From positions 3,915,505-3,979,504 of the forward strand of contig NZ_CP056123.1 of NCBI RefSeq assembly GCF_018219155.1: DNA of 64,000 nt, read 5' to 3'. The position numbers and the translations under genes are program-made. A model generated the notes under the pieces. It worked only from the letters and a program-made list of their open reading frames with translations. It did not search any database and was not told where the DNA came from. Of this stretch, positions 10,083 to 23,245 are shown one piece after another. Positions within the stretch are counted from its first letter, which is position 1. Each line of letters starts with the position of its first letter. This DNA comes from Moritella sp. 24. Lineage in GTDB: Bacteria > Pseudomonadota > Gammaproteobacteria > Enterobacterales > Moritellaceae.

Positions 10083-11249
10083 TTAATCACTACCAAATAA
10101 ATCTCGCGTATAAACCTTGTCTATCACTGATTTTAAAACATCTTCCATACGATTAGATACAATCACATCAGAGATCTGTTTAAATTCTTCAAAATCAGTG
10201 ATAACACGCGAGTTAAAGAATGATGTTTCTTTTAACACAGGTTCAAAAATCACAACTTCGATACCTTTGGCTTTAATACGCTTCATGATGCCTTGGATAG
10301 ACGAGGCGCGGAAGTTATCAGAGCCCGTTTTCATGATTAAACGGTAAATGCCTACAATCTTAGGCTGCTTAGCAAGAATAGAATCCGCTACGAAGTCTTT
10401 ACGGGTAGTATTCGCATCAACAATAGCCCCGATCAAGCTATTCGGCACATCGGCGTAATTAGCACGCAGTTGCTTGGTATCCTTTGGTAAACAGTAACCA
10501 CCGTAACCAAAAGAAGGGTTATTATAATGGTCACCAATACGTGGGTCTAAGCCCACACCTTCGATGATTTGACGAGAGTTTAAGTCATGTATCTCAGCGT
10601 AGGTATCTAACTCATTAAAATAAGCAACACGTAAAGCAAGGTAAGTATTTGAAAACAACTTAACCGCTTCAGCTTCAGTTGAATCAGTAAATAGAACATC
10701 GATGTCTTTTTTTACAGCCCCTTCTGCAAGTAGGTTTGCAAATATAGTTGCACGTTCACTTTGTTCACCAACGATAATACGCGATGGATACAGATTGTCG
10801 TATAATGCGCGACCTTCACGTAAGAATTCGGGTGAAAAAAGTATATTTTTACAAGCAAATTTAGCTTTAATATCTTTGGTATAACCCACAGGTACAGTTG
10901 ATTTAATAACCATCACCGCATTGGGATTAATCGCCATCACGTCTTGAATAACCGCTTCAACAGACGCTGTATTAAAGTAGTTATTAACGCTATCATAATC
11001 AGTTGGAGTGGCAATAATGACAAAATCAGCATTTTGATATGCCGATACTTTATCCAATGTCGCCGTAAAGCTTAATGCTTTATGTTGTAAGAAATATTCA
11101 ATATCAGTATCTGCGATTGGTGAAATACCTTGATTCAATTGGCTTATTTTTTCTTCGATAATATCAACTGCGATGACTTCATTGTGTTGCGCAAGAAGCA
11201 TTGCATTTGAAAGGCCTACATAGCCAGTTCCGGCGATTGCAATTTTCAT
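10083..11249 (-). CDS. ugd: UDP-glucose 6-dehydrogenase
   Basis: Ugd oxidises UDP-glucose to UDP-glucuronate with two NAD+. The 388-residue protein starts with the Rossmann motif [11 protein letters not shown], contains STVPVGYT and SPEFLREG, and has the catalytic cysteine in [12 protein letters not shown]. Length and motifs match the single-domain-pair bacterial enzymes. GGA lies about 9 bases before the ATG. It is followed by the initiating transferase and galU, so UDP-glucuronate is probably a repeat-unit precursor. Confidence 0.97.
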   Translation of the reverse strand: MKIAIAGTGYVGLSNAMLLAQHNEVIAVDIIEEKISQLNQGISPIADTDIEYFLQHKALSFTATLDKVSAYQNADFVIIATPTDYDSVNNYFNTASVEAVIQDVMAINPNAVMVIKSTVPVGYTKDIKAKFACKNILFSPEFLREGRALYDNLYPSRIIVGEQSERATIFANLLAEGAVKKDIDVLFTDSTEAEAVKLFSNTYLALRVAYFNELDTYAEIHDLNSRQIIEGVGLDPRIGDHYNNPSFGYGGYCLPKDTKQLRANYADVPNSLIGAIVDANTTRKDFVADSILAKQPKIVGIYRLIMKTGSDNFRASSIQGIMKRIKAKGIEVVIFEPVLKETSFFNSRVITDFEEFKQISDVIVSNRMEDVLKSVIDKVYTRDLFGSD

Positions 11250-11271
11250 TTAAAATCCAATTAATCATTAA

Positions 11272-12012
11272 TTAATGTTTTCTCATTACGCCATTAACAG
11301 CATAATGAATGAAATAATACATTGAAGAGAATAAGCCCAAATTTTCGACTTCTCTATATAGTCGCCATTGATATTTCAGCACGCCTAACTTATTGGATGA
11401 AAGAGATGCACCACCAACACGGTACTTAGCCAAAGGAACATTTAGTCCTTTCGCTACATTTCCATTTCGTAATATTTCAAGCCACAAGCCTAAATCTTGG
11501 CGCTTCCCTATATTTGGCATGTAGACTTTACCGAGTAACTCTTTATTATAAATAGCTGTTAAGCAACCTATCTTATTACTTTTCAATAAATCTCTATAAC
11601 TAATAGAACCAGGTACAGTCCGAAGCCCCATAAATTGTCCATCGAGATCAATTACATCATAAGCCGAATACGATAAAGATAAATTTTCAGATTCCATAAA
11701 CTCAATTTGCTTTTCTAATTTATCTTCATTCCATAAATCATCAGCATCTAAAAAAGCTATGTATTTCCCTTTCGCTTCACTAATACCACGATTACGAGTA
11801 ACAGCAGGGCCCGCATTCCAAGTTCGCTTAATTAATTTAATTCTAGAATCATCTAAGATTAAATGTTCAAGGAAGGTAAAATCAAAATTTGGAGAGCAAT
11901 CGTCAATAATGATATGCTCATAGTTTTTATAGGTTTGACTTTGAACTGATTGTATTGTCGATAAAAGTTTATCTTTAGAGTTATAACAAGGCGTAATAAT
12001 TGAAACTTTCAT
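11272..12012 (-). CDS. Family 2 glycosyltransferase
   Basis: This 246-residue GT-A fold enzyme begins with VSIITPCYNSKD and has IIIDDCSPN and the donor-binding FLDADDLWNEDKLEKQ. It is probably cytoplasmic or membrane-associated and adds one sugar to the lipid-linked repeat unit. A good ribosome binding site (AAGGGAAAT before ATG) supports the start. It lies between manB and ugd. Acceptor and donor cannot be told from sequence. Confidence 0.9.
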   Translation of the reverse strand: MKVSIITPCYNSKDKLLSTIQSVQSQTYKNYEHIIIDDCSPNFDFTFLEHLILDDSRIKLIKRTWNAGPAVTRNRGISEAKGKYIAFLDADDLWNEDKLEKQIEFMESENLSLSYSAYDVIDLDGQFMGLRTVPGSISYRDLLKSNKIGCLTAIYNKELLGKVYMPNIGKRQDLGLWLEILRNGNVAKGLNVPLAKYRVGGASLSSNKLGVLKYQWRLYREVENLGLFSSMYYFIHYAVNGVMRKH

Positions 12013-12059
12013 ATTTCCCTTCTTGAGGCCTAATTATCATAGATAATTAGGCCTCTCTA

Positions 12060-13463
12060 TTAAGAACGTAATAACGTCAATAGCGCTGCAGTTTTCTCTT
12101 CCATTAATGGAACATTACGACGCGACTCAACATTCAACCTCACCACGGGTTCTGTATTAGACGAGCGTAAATTAAAGCGCCAGTCAGCAAACTCTAAGCT
12201 AATGCCATCGGTTTCATCCACTACCAATGCATCAGACTCATATTCTGCACGCACTCTGGCGATTGCTTCTGCTGGATTTTCGAGTTTAGAATTAATTTCA
12301 CCTGATGACGGATAGGCTTCAATACGTTCTTTGACTGTATCTGACAATTTCATATTTTTAACTGACAACAGTTCCGTCACTAATAACCAAGGAATCATGC
12401 CTGAATCACAGTAAGCAAAGTCACGGAAATAATGATGGGCACTCATTTCACCGCCGTATACCGCATCTTCTTTGCGCATGCGTTCTTTGATGAAAGCATG
12501 GCCTGTTTTCGACATGATTGGCTCGCCGCCATTGGCTTCGACGATATCAATGGTGTTCCAGCTTAGGCGCGGGTCGTGAATTATTTTAGTTCCACTTTTT
12601 CCTTGTGAAGCGTCTTTTTGTAAAAATGCTTCAGCCAATAAACCAACTATGTAATAACCTTCGATAAACTCGCCATTTTCATCAAATAAGAAACAACGGT
12701 CAAAGTCACCATCCCACGCAATGCCCATATCCGCACTATGTGCAATAACCGCATTTGCGGTATCTGCACGGCAATCATGTAACAATGGATTAGGGATACC
12801 GTTAGGGAAGTTACCATCCGCTTCATGATGTACTTTAATAAACTCGACAGGTACATTAAGCGCTTTAAAACGTGACTCAAGTTCATCAACAACATGACCT
12901 GCTGCACCATTACCTGAGTTAACAACCAATTTAATTGGTTTAATATTAGTAGGCGTAATGTACGTCATTAAATGGTCAATATAAGCGGTTAATGTAGATT
13001 GCTGTGTTAATTTACCACGCTGATTTTCAAAAACCTCTGCAAAGTTATTTTCTTCTGCTAATGTCTGTATTTCACGTAATCCGGTATCACCACTGATTGG
13101 TTTTGAATCTTCACGTACCAACTTCATGCCATTATAATCCATTGGATTATGACTAGCTGTTACTTCAACGCCACCATCAACACCTAAGTGTTTCGTAGCA
13201 AAGTAAATCTCTTCTGTACCCGTCATGCCGATATCAATCACATCAACACCAGCGTCCAGTAAGCCATTCGCTAATGCTAACTTTAGCTCTTCTGATGTAA
13301 GACGTACATCACCACCCACCACGACATTTTTTGATTCAGTTGCCGTTGGAGCAAGGAACTGACCAAATGCACGACCAATACGGTACGCGATATCAGTGTT
13401 TAGCTCTGTTCCTAACTGGCCACGAATGTCATAAGCTTTAAATGCAGTTAATTTTGTTGTCAT
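12060..13463 (-). CDS. manB: Phosphomannomutase
   Basis: ManB/CpsG interconverts mannose-6-phosphate and mannose-1-phosphate. The 467-residue protein has AYDIRG near the N-terminus, the phosphoserine loop [14 protein letters not shown], the metal site GDFDRC and the C-terminal RSSNTEP phosphate-binding loop, the complete alpha-D-phosphohexomutase set. I chose the ATG at 13463 because AAGG lies about 9 bases upstream; the ATG at 13481 lacks one. It follows manC, and together with gmd the pair supplies GDP-mannose and its 6-deoxy derivatives. Confidence 0.96.
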   Translation of the reverse strand: MTTKLTAFKAYDIRGQLGTELNTDIAYRIGRAFGQFLAPTATESKNVVVGGDVRLTSEELKLALANGLLDAGVDVIDIGMTGTEEIYFATKHLGVDGGVEVTASHNPMDYNGMKLVREDSKPISGDTGLREIQTLAEENNFAEVFENQRGKLTQQSTLTAYIDHLMTYITPTNIKPIKLVVNSGNGAAGHVVDELESRFKALNVPVEFIKVHHEADGNFPNGIPNPLLHDCRADTANAVIAHSADMGIAWDGDFDRCFLFDENGEFIEGYYIVGLLAEAFLQKDASQGKSGTKIIHDPRLSWNTIDIVEANGGEPIMSKTGHAFIKERMRKEDAVYGGEMSAHHYFRDFAYCDSGMIPWLLVTELLSVKNMKLSDTVKERIEAYPSSGEINSKLENPAEAIARVRAEYESDALVVDETDGISLEFADWRFNLRSSNTEPVVRLNVESRRNVPLMEEKTAALLTLLRS

Positions 13464-13511
13464 ATTCTTTACCTTAGTCATTCACTATTGCCTTAACTAT
13501 TTAACCAAAGA

Positions 13512-14927
13512 TTAAACGCGGCCATACTTGTCATCGAAACGAACAATATCGTCTTCACCAAGGTATGAACCCGTTTGTACTTCAATCAATTCTAGCGGTA
13601 AACAGCCAGGATTTTCCAAGGCATGAATTTGACCTAATGGAATATACGTTGACTCATTTTCTGTCACTAAGAACGTCTTATCACCATTGGTTACTTTTGC
13701 CGTACCCGATACCACAACCCAATGCTCAGCTCTGTGATGATGCATTTGAATTGATAATTTAGCACCAGGTTTTACCGTAATACGTTTTACTTGGTCACGA
13801 ACACCAAAATCAAGTGAGTCGTATTTACCCCAAGGGCGGAACACTTCACGTTGATGTTTGTATTCATAACGGTCTTCCGCCTTAAGTTTTTCAACGATGC
13901 TTTTTACGTCTTGCACTTGGTCTTTGTTCGCAACAAGTAACGCATCTTTGGTTTCAACAATCACTAAATTATCAACACCCACAGTCGTCACTAATTTATG
14001 ACCTGCATTGATGTATGAGTTCGTTGTATTGTGCGAGATAATATCACCGTGATTCACATTACCATTACCATCTTTCTCACTAACTTCCCATAGCGATGAG
14101 AATGAGCCTACATCACTCCAACCAGCGCTCATCGGAACAACTACAGCATCCTTTGTACGCTCCATCACCGCGTAATCGATAGAGTCTTCAGGGCATTGTG
14201 CAAAGATATCTGCACTAATACGGGTAAAGTCTAAATCTTGGGATTTATTCTCAAAAGCGTTAGTACAAATCGCTAGCATTTCTGGTGAAAATTTAGCTAG
14301 CTCTTCAAGATAACGTGATGCCTTAAACATAAACATACCGCTATTCCATAGATATTCATCTGAATCGAGGTAAGTTTGTGCCGTTGCTAAATCAGGTTTT
14401 TCAACAAAGCTATCTACGTCAAAGCCTTCTGCATCATTATTCGCTTGCCTAGCACCTTGCTTAATGTAGCCATAACCCGTTTCAGCATGCGTTGGAACAA
14501 TACCAAACGTCACTAATTTATCTTGTTCAGCAAATGCTTTTGCATCCATAACCGCTTGCTGAAATGCCGGAATATCTTTAATCACATGGTCAGCAGCAAG
14601 TACTAATAATAAAGGGTCATCGCCTTTAGCAACAGCGGCAAGTGCTGCTAAAGTAATAGCTGGTGCGGTATTTTTACCCATCGGCTCAAGAATGATGTCA
14701 CTTGCCGCGGTATCATTCGCGCGCAGTTGCTCTGCAACAATAAAACGGTGTTCGTTATTGCAGATAATTAATGGATTTAAGCATTTTGAATTATCAAGGC
14801 GATTAATTGTTTCTTGCAATAACGTATTTTCGTTAAGTAAAGCTAAAAATTGCTTCGGGTGTAATGCGCGGGATAACGGCCATAAACGAGAGCCGCTACC
14901 GCCTGACATGATTACGGGTAAAATCAT
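13512..14927 (-). CDS. manC: Mannose-1-phosphate guanylyltransferase / mannose-6-phosphate isomerase
   Basis: This 471-residue bifunctional enzyme has an N-terminal nucleotidyltransferase domain ([28 protein letters not shown]) and a C-terminal cupin-type isomerase domain ([32 protein letters not shown]). It makes GDP-mannose. The length matches the type II PMI/GMP family. It lies just upstream of manB in the same direction and supplies the substrate of Gmd at 19872-20912. Confidence 0.97.
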   Translation of the reverse strand: MILPVIMSGGSGSRLWPLSRALHPKQFLALLNENTLLQETINRLDNSKCLNPLIICNNEHRFIVAEQLRANDTAASDIILEPMGKNTAPAITLAALAAVAKGDDPLLLVLAADHVIKDIPAFQQAVMDAKAFAEQDKLVTFGIVPTHAETGYGYIKQGARQANNDAEGFDVDSFVEKPDLATAQTYLDSDEYLWNSGMFMFKASRYLEELAKFSPEMLAICTNAFENKSQDLDFTRISADIFAQCPEDSIDYAVMERTKDAVVVPMSAGWSDVGSFSSLWEVSEKDGNGNVNHGDIISHNTTNSYINAGHKLVTTVGVDNLVIVETKDALLVANKDQVQDVKSIVEKLKAEDRYEYKHQREVFRPWGKYDSLDFGVRDQVKRITVKPGAKLSIQMHHHRAEHWVVVSGTAKVTNGDKTFLVTENESTYIPLGQIHALENPGCLPLELIEVQTGSYLGEDDIVRFDDKYGRV

Positions 14928-15090
14928 AAATTTTATTTACCTTAAATATTGTTTAAAAGTTAATTTAATATACTACTTCCGCTTTATTTAAAATATATAA
15001 CAAAAACCGAACGGAATACTATTAATAATACAAGTACTACTAGATGTAGTTATTTAAAAAAGTTAAGGATTGTTAAAAAACCGATTATAT

Positions 15091-16995
15091 TTATAAATAT
15101 TTAATAATACTTTCTCTAAGAATAGTTTCAGAAACAAACTTTGAACCGGATGCGGACAAATGACCATAATCGACTTGTAATAAAGTATCGTCCCCTGACT
15201 TAACCCTACAAAAATAATCATCATCGAAATAACATAAATCATCAATTAAAGAGATATATTGAAAGTCAAAATTTGGTTCCAATAGTTTCATTTTAAGATC
15301 TGTATTAATAATATCCATATCTAAAAAATCATCATTAATGTATGGTTCTAGAGAATTCCAGTGTTCTGGTTTTATCATTACCTTAGGTAAGGAAGGTCGC
15401 CACTGAGAAACAGGGCCAATCAATAATATATTTTTAACACCTATTCCTCTCAAGTAATTATATATTTCATTCCAATTAGTTTCTTCGTGCATACCAGCTT
15501 GTGACATAATTACTAAATCAGGTTTGAGGATCGTCATTTTTTCCAAGGCTAGTTCATTCGACAGATCACAAGCTAACGTCAATTCGCCATTAGAGCCTCC
15601 AGATTTAGATAACGACGGTTTACAACCTGCGGATGTGACTTGATAAAAAGAAATATTAAGAGGTTTTAAAGTATCTCGAATTCCTAAAGATAAAGCTTCT
15701 GCATGTGAGTCTCCCCATAAAAAAACACCTTTTTTATATTTCCGTTCAAAGCAACTAAAATCAATAGAGGAATTGCCTTGTTTATAAACAGCATCATAAT
15801 AATCACATTTTAGCCAATAAGCATCATCTAAATTAGCATGAGCTTCAGAGTAATAATCTAAAAATTTAGCTTGCGGTGTTGAAGCCCCGTCTCTAAATGA
15901 AGTATTAAAACCATTATTAAAATAAATAACCGAACCAATCAACGCTAATATTACACTTGTAAATACTATTTTTGATTTAAAACAATCATACATTGTTTTA
16001 AAGTTAGATTTATATGATTTACTTTCAATATATCGATAGCTCAAGAAGCCCAATAATAAAGATAAAAACATACCTATAATTACAGCTGTACCACTAAGAG
16101 AGAAGTAATATATACCTACTACAATAGGCCAGTGCCATAAATATATTGAGTATGACCATGAACCTAAATATTGAAATAACAAATTATTAGTCAATAAGCT
16201 ATTATTTCTCTGAGCCTGTATTACAAAAAATGCCCCTAGCGTAGGAAAAATAGCTAAATAACCAGGCCATACATTATCTTCTGTAATGAAAAAATAAGAC
16301 AATAAAATCAATGAAAAACCGATGTACTCTATGATTTTTTTATGTTTTTCTTTATTAAAATTAATCGGATATAAATAAGCAACACCACCTAACAGCATTT
16401 CCCAAATTCTAGTCGGTAATAAGTAGTAAGATGAATCAGACCATATGTTAGACGCAAAAATACAAAATAAAAATCCTGCTACACAACCAATGAAAATTGT
16501 AAACTTAATATATTTTAGACTTAACGATTTATATCCTGTAGCTAACACTACAGGATATAGTATATAAAACTGCCACTCAGCAGAAAGGGACCAAGTATGA
16601 AGCAACCACTTTTCATTAGATGATGATGAAAAATAACCGGACTCATTCCAATATATAAAGTTAGATATAAACCCTAGACTACTCGCAATATGCTTACCTA
16701 AAGCTTTATAATCCAAAGGAGGAAGAAAATACCAACCAAAAATAATCAACGTTAAGCATAAAACGATTAGTGGGGGTAAAATCCTATCAGCTCTTGACAT
16801 GTAAAATTTAAAAACTGAAAACTTATTCAAATCAAGACTAGTAAAAATTATTTTGGTCATTAAAAAACCAGAAATAACAAAAAATACATCTACACCGCTA
16901 AATCCACCAGGGAGCCAAGAATTATTGAAATGGAATAATACCACCGCAATCACCGCGATAGCTCTGAGTCCATTAATATCTTTTCTAAATTTCAT
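15091..16995 (-). CDS. OafA-type acyltransferase with C-terminal SGNH domain
   Basis: This 634-residue protein has an acyltransferase-3 membrane domain (about residues 1-340, ten or so segments) starting DINGLRAIAVIAVVLFHF with GVDVFFVISGFL. A periplasmic SGNH/GDSL domain follows: WGDSHAEAL near 420 and YGHLSASG near 615 hold the catalytic Ser and Asp/His. The family O-acylates, usually O-acetylates, surface polysaccharides. It lies inside the glycan operon between the GT4 gene and manC. The DNA is notably AT-rich here, as in the next genes, which is typical of exchanged O-antigen cores. Confidence 0.92.
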   Translation of the reverse strand: MKFRKDINGLRAIAVIAVVLFHFNNSWLPGGFSGVDVFFVISGFLMTKIIFTSLDLNKFSVFKFYMSRADRILPPLIVLCLTLIIFGWYFLPPLDYKALGKHIASSLGFISNFIYWNESGYFSSSSNEKWLLHTWSLSAEWQFYILYPVVLATGYKSLSLKYIKFTIFIGCVAGFLFCIFASNIWSDSSYYLLPTRIWEMLLGGVAYLYPINFNKEKHKKIIEYIGFSLILLSYFFITEDNVWPGYLAIFPTLGAFFVIQAQRNNSLLTNNLLFQYLGSWSYSIYLWHWPIVVGIYYFSLSGTAVIIGMFLSLLLGFLSYRYIESKSYKSNFKTMYDCFKSKIVFTSVILALIGSVIYFNNGFNTSFRDGASTPQAKFLDYYSEAHANLDDAYWLKCDYYDAVYKQGNSSIDFSCFERKYKKGVFLWGDSHAEALSLGIRDTLKPLNISFYQVTSAGCKPSLSKSGGSNGELTLACDLSNELALEKMTILKPDLVIMSQAGMHEETNWNEIYNYLRGIGVKNILLIGPVSQWRPSLPKVMIKPEHWNSLEPYINDDFLDMDIINTDLKMKLLEPNFDFQYISLIDDLCYFDDDYFCRVKSGDDTLLQVDYGHLSASGSKFVSETILRESIIKYL

Positions 16996-17055
16996 TTTAT
17001 AAATCTTATATTATATATTGAAGTAAATAACGTCCATCATCCGACTCTGTTTAAT

Positions 17056-18057
17056 CTATTTATCGTATATTATTTTATATATATTTATATGATCATCTGA
17101 TATTTTTTTCCATGTCGCTACAGAAGCAATCTCTAATGAAGTTAAGCTAACTTCATTCAAGGTTACTTTATCTTCCATTATTCCATTAAACTCATTTATA
17201 GCCGACTGGAACCCTTCGAGTAAGTGACTATCTGAAACTAACCTCATTATTTTATTAGGCAACATGGATTTTATTTGTACATTTTCAGAAATAATTACAG
17301 GAGTACCTGATGCTATAGACTCCAAAGCTACAATGCTAAATGATTCATATTTTGAAGGTATCAACGTTGAAATTGCATTTTGATATAAGCGTTTTAAATC
17401 ATAATCAGATAAGCCCGTTACGTATTTGATATTTTCTGAATTTGACTTATTTGTATTACAAACACAAATAAAATTAAGATTTGGATTTAATTTAGCTAAC
17501 TCTTCAACAATATACATTCTTTTATTATCGTCATCACGTCCCACAAACAAGAAATGAGTTCTTTTATTAGATATATCATTTTTAGATATTATTTCATCTA
17601 TACCACTTGGTATAAATGAAATACGGTCTAAATGTACATATTTAGAAAAGAAGTCAGCCTCAAATTGCGACAACACTAATATTTTGTCAATTTTATATAA
17701 CGATGGTTTTAACAACAGATAGAAATTAAACCTTGCCAAAATAGGGAATCTATGTGTATAAAATGGGTGCATGCAAGGAGTATAAACTATATGCTTATTC
17801 TTAGAAGTAAAACGTAAAAGTATGCCTACAAATAAACATGTAAATCCAAAAAAGTGGATCACCCCTTTAGATTCTCTTAATTTAAAAAAATCCTTTAAAC
17901 TTGGTAATGGTTTATTTAGAATTTTCATTCTTGAGTTAGGAACATGTAATTCGACATGAATTTTATTCACTTTCATTTCAGAAACAATATTATTTACATG
18001 TTTCTGAATCCCACCAAATAGTTTCAGATTACTTCCTACAACAAAATTTAAAATCAT
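17056..18057 (-). CDS. Family 4 (GT-B) glycosyltransferase
   Basis: The 333-residue protein has FVGRDDDNKRMYIVEELAK at the start of the C-terminal Rossmann domain and the retaining-GT EX7E motif in YESFSIVALESIASGTPVI. It also has the N-terminal GGIQKHVNNIV acceptor-side motif typical of GT4 enzymes. It overlaps the upstream GT2 gene by 4 bases (ATGA type), so the two are translationally coupled. It probably adds mannose- or 6-deoxyhexose-type residues given the nearby GDP-sugar genes, but the specificity is inferred. Confidence 0.88.
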   Translation of the reverse strand: MILNFVVGSNLKLFGGIQKHVNNIVSEMKVNKIHVELHVPNSRMKILNKPLPSLKDFFKLRESKGVIHFFGFTCLFVGILLRFTSKNKHIVYTPCMHPFYTHRFPILARFNFYLLLKPSLYKIDKILVLSQFEADFFSKYVHLDRISFIPSGIDEIISKNDISNKRTHFLFVGRDDDNKRMYIVEELAKLNPNLNFICVCNTNKSNSENIKYVTGLSDYDLKRLYQNAISTLIPSKYESFSIVALESIASGTPVIISENVQIKSMLPNKIMRLVSDSHLLEGFQSAINEFNGIMEDKVTLNEVSLTSLEIASVATWKKISDDHINIYKIIYDK

Positions 18058-18971
18058 TTAAATACCTTCTGAATAACTTGGACTATTTTCAAGGGCCTTA
18101 AAATAGCGAAACAATAATAAAAAACATCTGATCTCTTTGACTTTTTATTATCAAATAAATAAATAGTTATTTTTTTTGAAAAAAACATGACCTTTTGATC
18201 TAAAACTTGTATAAAATTAACATTAGGCCATATCTCTTTTTTATAAATAGATTCCAAACAATTTAAAAATTTAACATTGCCTATTTTTTCTGTATTCTTA
18301 CTTAATGAATCAGAAACACGGTAATAAACAGTTTCATCATTAAAATAACTAAGCTTAATGCCATTTTTTGTCAACTTTAGCCACAACGGATAATCTTCTA
18401 TCATTGAATAAGCATCATTAGCCATTCCGATTTTTTTTATGGTGTTAACATATAAAAATACCGAAGGCGCTATTAAATCACAAGATTTTAATAGCTGTCG
18501 GTATTGTCCACAAGAATCTAAATTAAAGAATGATTCATTATGTTTAATAAGCTGAGTACTAGAGGTATCTGAAATACTTTTAAATTTATAAACATTTGAA
18601 AATATAATATGCTCTGATTTTTTTTGACCTATAAAGATTATGTTTTTATCAATACAATCTTTCATCAATATATCATCAGCAGCGATGATTTTAATCCAAT
18701 CGGTATTACAATTATAAATCACATTATTAAAGTTTTTAGAAACACCTTCATTTTTTACTTTAAATAATGTAATTACTTTAAAAAATTTTAATTCATGCTC
18801 TTTAACCCAAGTCTTAATTACTTCAACTGTTCCATCAGAACTCCCGTCATCTGATATTATTAAAGTCAAATTATTTGAACCATAAGTTTGATTGATAATA
18901 CTATCAAGAGTTTCTAACACTGTTTTTTCAGAATTATATGAAATAACTCCTACGGCAACTTTTAATACCAT
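18054..18971 (-). CDS. Family 2 glycosyltransferase
   Basis: This 305-residue GT-A enzyme has VAVGVISYNSEKTVLETLDS at the N-terminus, LIISDDGSSDGT, and the donor-site IIAADDILMKD near residue 95. The C-terminal part is lysine-rich and AT-rich. It lies between the GDP-6-deoxyhexose reductase gene (4 bp away) and the GT4 gene (4-bp overlap). It is probably one of the repeat-unit transferases; the linkage is unknown. Confidence 0.88.
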   Translation of the reverse strand: MVLKVAVGVISYNSEKTVLETLDSIINQTYGSNNLTLIISDDGSSDGTVEVIKTWVKEHELKFFKVITLFKVKNEGVSKNFNNVIYNCNTDWIKIIAADDILMKDCIDKNIIFIGQKKSEHIIFSNVYKFKSISDTSSTQLIKHNESFFNLDSCGQYRQLLKSCDLIAPSVFLYVNTIKKIGMANDAYSMIEDYPLWLKLTKNGIKLSYFNDETVYYRVSDSLSKNTEKIGNVKFLNCLESIYKKEIWPNVNFIQVLDQKVMFFSKKITIYLFDNKKSKRSDVFYYCFAILRPLKIVQVIQKVFK

Positions 18972-18975
18972 ATAA

Positions 18976-19871
18976 CTACGACCTTAACATCCAATATAAA
19001 GTATCTTTAATAGAATATTTTTGGTATTCTCCAATTAAATTTATTAATTTATCATTCGAACCATACAAATCCAAGATCTCATTATCTCTTTTAAAATCCT
19101 CATTCACAGTTACTTTTATTTCATAACCAGAAAGTAAGTTTAATTCTTTTATTATTTGTTCAATTGATGTTGAAATACCTGAGCAAACATTTAAAGTCAA
19201 ATTGCTTTCGTTAATTGTAAGTAATCGAGTGTAAGCTTCAACTACATCTCTAACATCTGAAAAGTCTCGAGATACATCGAGATTACCTAAACAAACCTCT
19301 GTATTAAACTTTTTATATTCCGATATTATTTTTGGAATTAAAAAATCGTGGCTTTGGCCATTTCCTGTATAATTAAATGGCCTAACAACAATAATAGGAA
19401 GATGGCTATACAAGCCCAACGCTTTTTCCATTGCGAGTTTAGATATTGAATAATGATTCACAGGATTGACAATTGTAGTTTCAGTTATTGGTAATTTATT
19501 ACTGCGTCCATATATATTACCAGTACTAGCGACTATTATTTTCTTCAACGGTAATACTAGTTCATCAACCAAATCTATTAAATTTAACGTTGCAACTATA
19601 TTATTTTTATATATTGTTGCACAATCTCTAAACCCGACATAACTTACGGCTGCTAAATGTACAATATAATCGAACTTAATATTTGTTATTAAACACCTTA
19701 GTTCATCTTTCTCTAATAAATCAACTTCAAAATACTGCACATATTCCATCGTGTTAGTTGGTTTTTTTCGAACTAGGGCTATACATTCAAAGCCCTTTTC
19801 TAATGCATTTTTAATAAAATGCTGACCTGTAAACCCATTAGCACCTGTAACCAGTATTACCTCTTTATCCA

Positions 19872-19872
<1 letters not shown>
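18976..19872 (-). CDS. rmd: NAD(P)-dependent GDP-4-keto-6-deoxymannose reductase-like SDR (Rmd/Tld type)
   Basis: This 298-residue extended SDR starts with ILVTGANGFTGQHF and has HLAAVSYVG, STGNIYGRS and the catalytic YSISK, followed by the RPFNYTGNGQ segment. It overlaps gmd by one base. Such proteins reduce the Gmd product to GDP-D-rhamnose (Rmd) or GDP-6-deoxy-D-talose (Tld). They differ from the fucose-forming Fcl epimerase-reductase, whose longer sequence is not seen here. The choice between rhamnose and 6-deoxytalose cannot be made from the sequence alone. Confidence 0.78.
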
Positions 19873-20984
<1,112 letters not shown>

Positions 20985-22166
20985 CATTATTTTTTAGTAA
21001 AATATACACATTATAAAATAAAAAAGTAAATACCACATAATTATCCAATGCGCCACCAGAAAGCATAGAACCCATCAATATAGGAATAACTACTATAGTA
21101 TGTTTATATCTCCCACTGTTGTTCATAAAAACAATAAAAATAAACAAGGAAAAAACAAGCAAACATAATAAATACACTCCGCTATTAACCATCGTCTCTA
21201 ATATTATATTATGAGGATAAAAAGAAAACACATGATTATTATCACCTAACCCAAATAAAATATTCATTGGATTATTATCATCAAAGAACTTTAATGCATT
21301 ATTATAAAACATAATCCGACCTGCTTCACTATTATTACTTTGATCAAAGTAAACCAACCTCCAAAACAATTCAGCTATATCATCCCAGTAATAAAAACAG
21401 AAAATAAAAATAGATAAGAACATAAATCTAACGGAATTAATTATGAGTTTATTATGTCTTAAAGAAACCACCATGAATAGAGTAGTTACTATTAACACAA
21501 GCATCCCGCCCCTGGAGCCAGTGCTAAGCATCGATATTACATAAGAAAAATATGAAATGACAAGTAAAAGAACACTTCGATCTTCCGCTAACTTTGACAA
21601 AAACAATATTAAACCTAGAAGGAACATCACACCGAATATGCGGTATAAAATATTTGGTCCAAAGATAAAAATCAACCGTCCATCACCATTAAAAATACTT
21701 AGCGTGGCGATTGGCGAAAATAAAATAATTAAAATCCATGCCCAATTATATCCTGACTTGCTAATAATCCTTTCCAATATAGGGAATGCATTGAAATATA
21801 GAATAATAAAAAAAAGGAAATTTGTATAATATTCAGGTTTAAAAATACTAAATGTTATAACAGGAGCCAATAGTAATATCAAAAAACTTTGGAAAAACAA
21901 TTCATTACTTTTAAAAAACAAGCCTGTTAGTATTCTATACAAAACCATCATAAACCAAACGATATAAAATGCAGGCACACCGGTTAAATTATAATCTCCT
22001 ACAAATGTCAACGCGAGAAAAATGACAACATCAAAAAAGGTGACAATGTTTTTCAACATAAATCTATATAGTCAAAATAGCGTTTGTATGACAATTCCAA
22101 CCCTCCATTCACCATACTAAAAAATAAATTTACAACTTTCATTTATAATGCCTTAGCTAGGAAAAA

Positions 22167-23234
22167 TCATTTATAACTAAATTTTAAGGTGTATAACAGT
22201 ATAATTATGTTTTTAATTTCCTTATCGGTTAACAGAGGGCTAATAAGTAAACTAATTACTTGCTCATGTAATAGCCCAGATATAGGTAACAGCCTATTCT
22301 CCCCCCTAATAAGCTAATTGTCGATGAGGAGGTATGTGATAATGAAGTAATGTCTGAATGTCATTATCAGTAAGGTGTCGTTGTAACTTTTATCGACATT
22401 TTTTTAACAACAAAAAAATATCAAACACACCCTTCATCATTAACAACATATGGAAGTTTAATTAAAGAATTATGAATCTCGTCAAAATAGTGTTTTCCCA
22501 CATTTTGACGAGCCTTAGTTTCTCTATCTAAATACTTCAACTTAACACGTAACATTGCAGCTTGAATTTCATCAAGACAATTATTCACACCTTTATATTT
22601 ATTCTTATACTTTTCATGAGCACCACAATTACGTAGCCCATTAATGATACTTAATCACTTAGCATCGTCGGTTGTTAGCGCACAGCATCACCTAACGCAC
22701 CGATATTTTACCGGGATAAAAACTAAATGCCCCCACATCGCACAAGAGCCTGATTTTAACCATGATATCCTAAAACAAATAAATTATGTTCTTTTGAAAA
22801 AACCATGACTTCTTTCATTAGCAATGACTTTACCATATAAATACGCAGGTAAAATAACTTTTGTTTTATCTGTAATACTAGCCTGATACCTTTAGCCGTT
22901 AAGTTAAAGTTTTCTTCATCAGGTTCAACTAATACAGGCATTAAATTATTTTATGACATAGAAAGAATCGATATGATATAAGTATTAGATGGAACTATGA
23001 CCTCATCACCATCTTGTAATTCATCTAATTCTTTCCATGCTTTTAACGTTAACGCGTCTAAACCATTCGCCACACCAATACTGTATTTAGTTCCTAGTCT
23101 GAAAACACTTGTTCAAAGGCTTTCAATTCATTATCCATGATGTACCAACCAGTATTGATAACTCAAATACAGGTTTCTTTTAATTCTTCATGATATTGTT
23201 GATTAATTACTTGTAAATTTAAAAAAGGAATCAT
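22167..23234 (-). pseudogene. Decayed full-length DegT/FdtB aminotransferase gene
   Basis: This region has no long ORF but matches the intact aminotransferase at 23347-24462 from end to end in broken frames. It starts MIPFLNLQVINQQYHEELKE at 23234, and a premature stop follows the next few codons. Further matches are PVLVEPDEENFNLT (intact copy [14 protein letters not shown]), a degraded [17 protein letters not shown] segment, LTDNDIQTLLHYHIPPHRQ (intact [21 protein letters not shown] region) and a C-terminus around LLTDKEIKNIII. Several in-frame stops and frameshifts exclude function. It explains most of the apparently empty 22060-23346 gap; 22060-22166 holds nothing I recognise. Confidence 0.9.
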
Positions 23235-23245
23235 GTTTTAACACT

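Noticed and set aside
22756-22941. Short minus-strand ORF of 61 residues in the gap behind wzy
   Set aside because: Its sequence is an internal piece of the decayed aminotransferase (PVLVEPDEENFNLT), so it is part of the pseudogene, not a gene.
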